A DNA stretch of 7,435 nt from an uncultured Collinsella sp. (GTDB taxonomy: Bacteria; Actinomycetota; Coriobacteriia; Coriobacteriales; Coriobacteriaceae), in assembly GCA_902478865.1 (NCBI GenBank), contig CABSNA010000064.1:1-7435 (forward strand). Reading direction: 5' to 3'. The notes under the pieces are model-generated. The model worked only from the letters and a program-made list of their open reading frames with translations, ran no database searches and was not told where the DNA came from. The translations under genes and the position numbers were made by a program. Position 1 is the first letter of the stretch. The number at the start of each line of letters is the position of its first letter. Positions 5,114 through 7,435 of the stretch are shown here, one piece after another.

Positions 5114-5142
5114 AATTTATTGCGATGGACTTAATCTATCAC
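5114..5142 (-). promoter_or_regulatory. Candidate promoter for the small minus-strand gene
   Basis: On the minus strand GTGATA (5142-5137, 4 of 6 matches to TTGACA) and TAAATT (5119-5114, 4 of 6 to TATAAT) are separated by 17 nt. Transcription would start near 5107, about 40 nt before the ATG. Confidence 0.45.
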
Positions 5143-5171
5143 GGCTTCATACCGTTGCGGCGGTGGCGGTC

Positions 5172-5177
5172 TATACT
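5172..5177 (+). promoter_or_regulatory. -10 element for the aminotransferase gene
   Basis: TATACT (5 of 6 to consensus) lies 41 nt before the ATG. It sits inside the short inverted repeat GTCTA-TACT-TAGAC (5169-5182), which could be an operator over the -10. No convincing -35 is seen at normal spacing; TTCATA at 5146-5151 is 20 nt away. Confidence 0.45.
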
Positions 5178-5218
5178 TAGACGAACTGCAACGTACCGCT
5201 TCGCGAAAGGTCGCACCC

Positions 5219-6523
5219 ATGCAGACGATCTACCAGAAGATGGAAACCACCGAACTCGATGCCGCCATAGAGGCGCTCAAAGCCGAGGTCGCCGAGGTCA
5301 AGGCCAAGGGCCTGGCGCTCGACATGGCCCGCGGCAAGCCGTCGCCCTCCCAGGTTGACATCTCTCGACCCATGCTCGATATCCTCAATGCCGATGCCGA
5401 TCTGCACGACGGCAACGTCGATTGTTCCAACTACGGCTGCTTTGAGGGTATTCCCTCGGCACGCAAGCTGGCGGGGGAGTTCCTGGGTTGCCCCGTCGAG
5501 CAGACGCTCGTATTGGGTTCGTCGAGCCTGCTGATCGAGCACGATATCGCCGGCATGTTCTGGCGCTGCGGCTCGTGCGGCAGCGAGCCTTGGGAGGCTT
5601 ATGAGACCGCGCATGACGGCAAGAAGGTCAAGTTCCTGTGCCCTGTTCCCGGCTACGACCGCCACTTTGGCATCACTGCCGACTTGGGTATCGAGAATGT
5701 CCCCGTCGCGATGACCGACAACGGCCCCGACATGGACGAGGTCGAGCGCCTGGTTGCCGCCGACGACTCCATCAAGGGTATCTGGTGCGTGCCCAAGTAT
5801 TCCAACCCCACGGGCATCACCTTTAGCGAGGACACCGTGCGTCGCCTGGTCGAGATGCCCACGGTCGCGCCCGATTTCCGCATCTTCTGGGACAACGCCT
5901 ACTGCGTGCACGACCTGTACGACGAGACCGACGAGCTCGCCAACATCTTTGACCTCGCTCGCGCGGCGGGCACCGAGGACCGCGTGGTGGCCTTTGCCTC
6001 GACGTCCAAGATCACCTTCCCGGGCGCCGGCATCGGCTTTATCGGTGCGAGCCCCGCGGTTATCGCGGAGTTCTCCAAGCGCCTGAAGGCTGGCCTTATC
6101 AGCGCCGACAAGCTCAACCAGCTGCGCCACGTACGCTTCCTTCCCACCATCGAGGCGGTCAAGGAGCACATGAAAAAGCATGCCGAGTTCCTGCGTCCGC
6201 GCTTTGAGGCCGTCGAGCGCAAGCTCACCGAGGGCTTGGGCGACACAGACTGTGCCACCTGGACGCACCCCCGCGGCGGCTACTTTGTAAGCTTCGATGG
6301 TCCCGAGGGCTCGGCCCAGAAGGTCGCCGCGCTTTGCGCCGACCTGGGCGTCAAGCTCACGCCGGCCGGTGCTACCTGGCCCTATGGCAAGGACCCGCGC
6401 GACACCAACATCCGCATCGCGCCGAGCTATCCCACGGTCGAGGACCTGGAGGCCGCGCTCGATGTGCTGGTGCTGGCTGTGAAGCTGGTCGCTGCCGAGC
6501 TTGCGCGTGCCGAGCGCGCCTAA
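5219..6523 (+). CDS. PLP-dependent aminotransferase, aspartate aminotransferase Ic / MocR-like type
   Basis: A 434-aa cytosolic fold-type I aminotransferase. It resembles the subgroup Ic aspartate aminotransferases of actinobacteria (Aminotran_MocR type, without the GntR DNA-binding domain). Family signs: ARGKPSPSQVDIS (37-49), NYGCFEGIPSARKL near the N-terminus, and VLGSSSLLIEHD for cofactor phosphate binding. Asn196-Pro197 lies in YSNPTGITF. Asp225 and Tyr228 in WDNAY contact the PLP ring. Lys264 in STSKITFPGAG is the Schiff-base lysine, and Arg399 in NIRIAPSYP binds the substrate carboxylate. Aspartate/2-oxoglutarate transamination is the likely reaction; the exact substrate is inferred. 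AAAGGT (5206-5211) lies 7 nt before ATG. An STAS gene follows after 51 nt with its own possible -10. Confidence 0.93.
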   Translation: MQTIYQKMETTELDAAIEALKAEVAEVKAKGLALDMARGKPSPSQVDISRPMLDILNADADLHDGNVDCSNYGCFEGIPSARKLAGEFLGCPVEQTLVLGSSSLLIEHDIAGMFWRCGSCGSEPWEAYETAHDGKKVKFLCPVPGYDRHFGITADLGIENVPVAMTDNGPDMDEVERLVAADDSIKGIWCVPKYSNPTGITFSEDTVRRLVEMPTVAPDFRIFWDNAYCVHDLYDETDELANIFDLARAAGTEDRVVAFASTSKITFPGAGIGFIGASPAVIAEFSKRLKAGLISADKLNQLRHVRFLPTIEAVKEHMKKHAEFLRPRFEAVERKLTEGLGDTDCATWTHPRGGYFVSFDGPEGSAQKVAALCADLGVKLTPAGATWPYGKDPRDTNIRIAPSYPTVEDLEAALDVLVLAVKLVAAELARAERA

Positions 6524-6537
6524 CGCGCGGCTTCCCG

Positions 6538-6543
6538 TACTAT
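6538..6543 (+). promoter_or_regulatory. Possible -10 element for the STAS gene
   Basis: TACTAT (4 of 6 to TATAAT) lies 31 nt before the STAS start codon, a distance similar to the other candidate -10s in this window. No good -35 is visible because that region is the aminotransferase 3' end. Co-transcription with the aminotransferase is equally possible, since no terminator lies between them. Confidence 0.3.
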
Positions 6544-6574
6544 CCGCACTTTCGATACGTAAAGGAGCGTATAC

Positions 6575-6889
6575 ATGGATTTGGGTATTTCCACCAACCC
6601 CACGCCAGAGCTCTATACCATTAAGGTAACCGGCGAGATTGATATCTCCAATGCCGATAGTCTGCGCAACGCCATCGACTTGGCGCTCGAGCAGCCCACC
6701 GAGGCCGTTGAGCTCGACTTTGCCCAGGTGAGCTACATTGATTCGACGGGCATTGGCGTGCTCGTGGGCGCCGCGCACCACGCGGTCGACCACGGCAAGC
6801 GCTTTAGCTGCACCAATGTGCAGCCCCCGGTGATGCGCGTGGTTCAGCTGCTGGGCGTCGACCAGGAGATCTCGATCACGGCGGCATAA
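6575..6889 (+). CDS. Single-domain STAS protein, anti-sigma factor antagonist type
   Basis: A 104-aa STAS-domain protein like SpoIIAA and RsbV. Such proteins bind a HATPase anti-sigma kinase when unphosphorylated and so release a sigma factor. Recognisable parts: the strand pair YTIKVTGEIDISNADSL (14-30) and the central strand VELDFAQVSYIDSTGIGVLV. In the latter Ser57 in D-S-T-G matches the phosphorylated serine (Ser58 of SpoIIAA). The closing helix is VMRVVQLLGVDQ. AAAGGAG (6561-6567) lies 7 nt before ATG and sits in the loop of a possible ATACG/CGTAT hairpin (6555-6559 with 6568-6572). No anti-sigma kinase, phosphatase or sigma gene is adjacent, unlike classical spoIIA and rsb operons, so its partner must be elsewhere or beyond the contig end. 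Confidence 0.92.
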   Translation: MDLGISTNPTPELYTIKVTGEIDISNADSLRNAIDLALEQPTEAVELDFAQVSYIDSTGIGVLVGAAHHAVDHGKRFSCTNVQPPVMRVVQLLGVDQEISITAA

Positions 6890-6894
6890 GCCCT

Positions 6895-6908
6895 GCCCCA
6901 AAAGGGGC
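6895..6908 (+). other. Short GC hairpin after the STAS gene
   Basis: GCCCC-AAAA-GGGGC forms a 5-bp stem 5 nt after the STAS stop codon. The following bases (gtgccgtttgg) are not a T run, so it is at best a weak terminator. Confidence 0.3.
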
Positions 6909-6933
6909 GTGCCGTTTGGCATATGTTTGTGAT

Positions 6934-6961
6934 GCGCTCGGACGTTTTGGCGTCCGGGCGC
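6934..6961. promoter_or_regulatory. Long inverted repeat abutting the tatA -10
   Basis: GCGCTCGGACG (6934-6944) and CGTCCGGGCGC (6951-6961) pair over 11 positions with one wobble, around the 6-nt loop TTTTGG. The right arm ends at 6961 and TATACT begins at 6962, so the repeat covers the -35 and spacer. It could be an operator, or the strong stem of a terminator for the STAS gene lacking a good T tail. Confidence 0.45.
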
Positions 6962-6967
6962 TATACT
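6962..6967 (+). promoter_or_regulatory. -10 element for the tatA-like gene
   Basis: TATACT (5 of 6 to consensus) in the context ctatactt, the same 8 bases found before the aminotransferase gene. It predicts a leader of about 70 nt before the GTG start. The -35 position falls in the left arm of the inverted repeat at 6934-6961 and has no consensus match. Confidence 0.45.
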
Positions 6968-7010
6968 TGACCGAATGAATAGACGAGTTCCGGCCGAATG
7001 GCGCGGTGCG

Positions 7011-7030
7011 GGCTCGACTCACATCGAGCC
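7011..7030 (+). promoter_or_regulatory. Hairpin upstream of the tatA ribosome binding site
   Basis: GGCTCGA (7011-7017) pairs perfectly with TCGAGCC (7024-7030) over a 6-nt loop. It ends 2 nt before the Shine-Dalgarno GGAGG (7033-7037), the same arrangement as in the nhaA leader. Confidence 0.4.
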
Positions 7031-7042
7031 TTGGAGGTATGT

Positions 7043-7400
7043 GTGTTTGGTATTGGAGAGGGTGAGCTCGCGATCATCGTGGTCTTCGGCTTTTTGCTGT
7101 TTGGCCCGGATAAGCTCCCGCAGATGGGCCGCACAATCGGCCGTGCCATCCGTCAGTTCCGCGAGACGCAGGAAAAGATGACGGCCGTTGTTCAGTCCGA
7201 GATTATCGATCCGGTAAGCGAGGCCGCGTCGGCCCCGGTCAAGCCCAAGAAGGCTGCCGTCGATGACGATTCCGATGCGGACGAGGGTGCCGTCGAGACG
7301 GCTGCGCCCGCAAAGAAGGAGACTTTTGCCGAGCGCCGTGCCCGCCTTGCCGCCGAGAAGGCTGCGAGCGAGGGTGCTGTCGAGAAGACTGAGATCGAGG
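7043..7400 (+). CDS. tatA: TatA/TatB-family twin-arginine translocase subunit, 3' end missing
   Basis: A single-span membrane component of the Sec-independent (Tat) pathway exporting folded proteins. The GTG start is chosen because GGAGG (7033-7037) lies 5 nt upstream and the protein then begins MFGIGEGELA, the typical family N-terminus. Residues 9-21 are hydrophobic, followed by the hinge FGPDKLP (20-26) and the amphipathic helix MGRTIGRAIRQFRE. After residue 60 the tail is low-complexity, rich in Ala, Glu, Lys and Asp. Glu8 matches the polar residue of E. coli TatB rather than the Gln8 of E. coli TatA, so the A/B assignment is open. 119 residues are genomic. The frame stays open to the window end only by running into adapter sequence, which adds false residues (AVSYTHLTLPTI); the true C-terminus is unknown. 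Confidence 0.88.
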
Positions 7401-7433
7401 CTGTCTCTTATACACATCTGACGCTGCCGACGA
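7401..7433. other. Nextera adapter left at the contig end (artefact)
   Basis: Positions 7401-7419 are the 19-bp Tn5 mosaic end CTGTCTCTTATACACATCT. Positions 7420-7433 are GACGCTGCCGACGA, the rest of the reverse complement of the Illumina Nextera Read 1 transposase adapter. The last two bases (7434-7435) would be the start of the index. This is not genomic sequence and should be trimmed. Confidence 0.98.
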
Positions 7434-7435
7434 TC

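Noticed and set aside
5177..6922. 581-codon minus-strand open frame opposite the aminotransferase and STAS genes
   Set aside because: Same shadow effect. It has no domain, and the plus-strand genes show clear family motifs.
6975..7181. 68-codon plus-strand frame upstream of and overlapping tatA
   Set aside because: It starts near the predicted transcription start with no ribosome binding site, overlaps the Tat gene in another frame, and has an Arg/Ser-rich shadow-like composition.
7019..7417. 132-codon minus-strand frame starting MCIRDS
   Set aside because: Its start codon and first residues come from the Nextera adapter, and the rest is antisense to the Tat gene.
7401..7419. Tn5 mosaic end as evidence of a real transposon insertion in the tat gene
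   Set aside because: The 14 bases after the mosaic end are the Illumina Read 1 adapter rather than Tn5/IS50 sequence, and they lie at the very end of the contig.

Overview
The window is about 7.4 kb of a GC-rich actinobacterial chromosome. Strong G/C preference at third codon positions, Shine-Dalgarno-led genes, TatA/TatB-type and family II pyrophosphatase sequences, and a gut-type sugar PTS all fit Coriobacteriia. A Collinsella-like gut bacterium is my best guess, from general resemblance only and without any database search. The window is one end of a draft contig: the last 33-35 bases (7401-7435) are Illumina Nextera adapter, so genomic sequence stops at 7400.

Layout: (1) 1-142 is an untranslated leader with hairpins. 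(2) 143-787 holds a two-gene PTS operon of the lactose/cellobiose/chitobiose family, EIIB then EIIA, closed by a strong terminator at 846-883; no EIIC is visible. (3) 1029-1982 is a ROK glucokinase, flanked by inverted copies of a REP-like hairpin repeat. (4) 2149-3072 is ppaC, a manganese-dependent family II pyrophosphatase, with a strong terminator. (5) 3340-4698 is nhaA, whose leader contains an intrinsic-terminator-like hairpin just before the ribosome binding site. (6) 4815-5069 on the minus strand is a small unrecognised protein, convergent with nhaA across a perfect 15-bp bidirectional terminator. (7) 5219-6523 is a PLP aminotransferase of the subgroup Ic aspartate aminotransferase / MocR-like type. 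(8) 6575-6889 is a single-domain STAS protein (anti-sigma factor antagonist type). (9) 7043 onward is a TatA/TatB-family gene cut by the contig end.

Functionally this is mostly housekeeping: sugar phosphotransfer and glucose phosphorylation, pyrophosphate removal, Na+/H+ homeostasis, amino acid transamination, a possible sigma-factor partner switch and Tat export. The PTS pair and the glucokinase could cooperate (disaccharide uptake, then phosphorylation of released glucose), but a terminator separates them. I see no phage, CRISPR, toxin-antitoxin or defence system. The less ordinary content is non-coding: dense stem-loops between 788 and 970, competing hairpins at 1984-2026, and a structured nhaA leader at 3159-3325. 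Several genes also have a hairpin immediately upstream of the Shine-Dalgarno. Three long minus-strand open frames are shadows of real genes and are not annotated.
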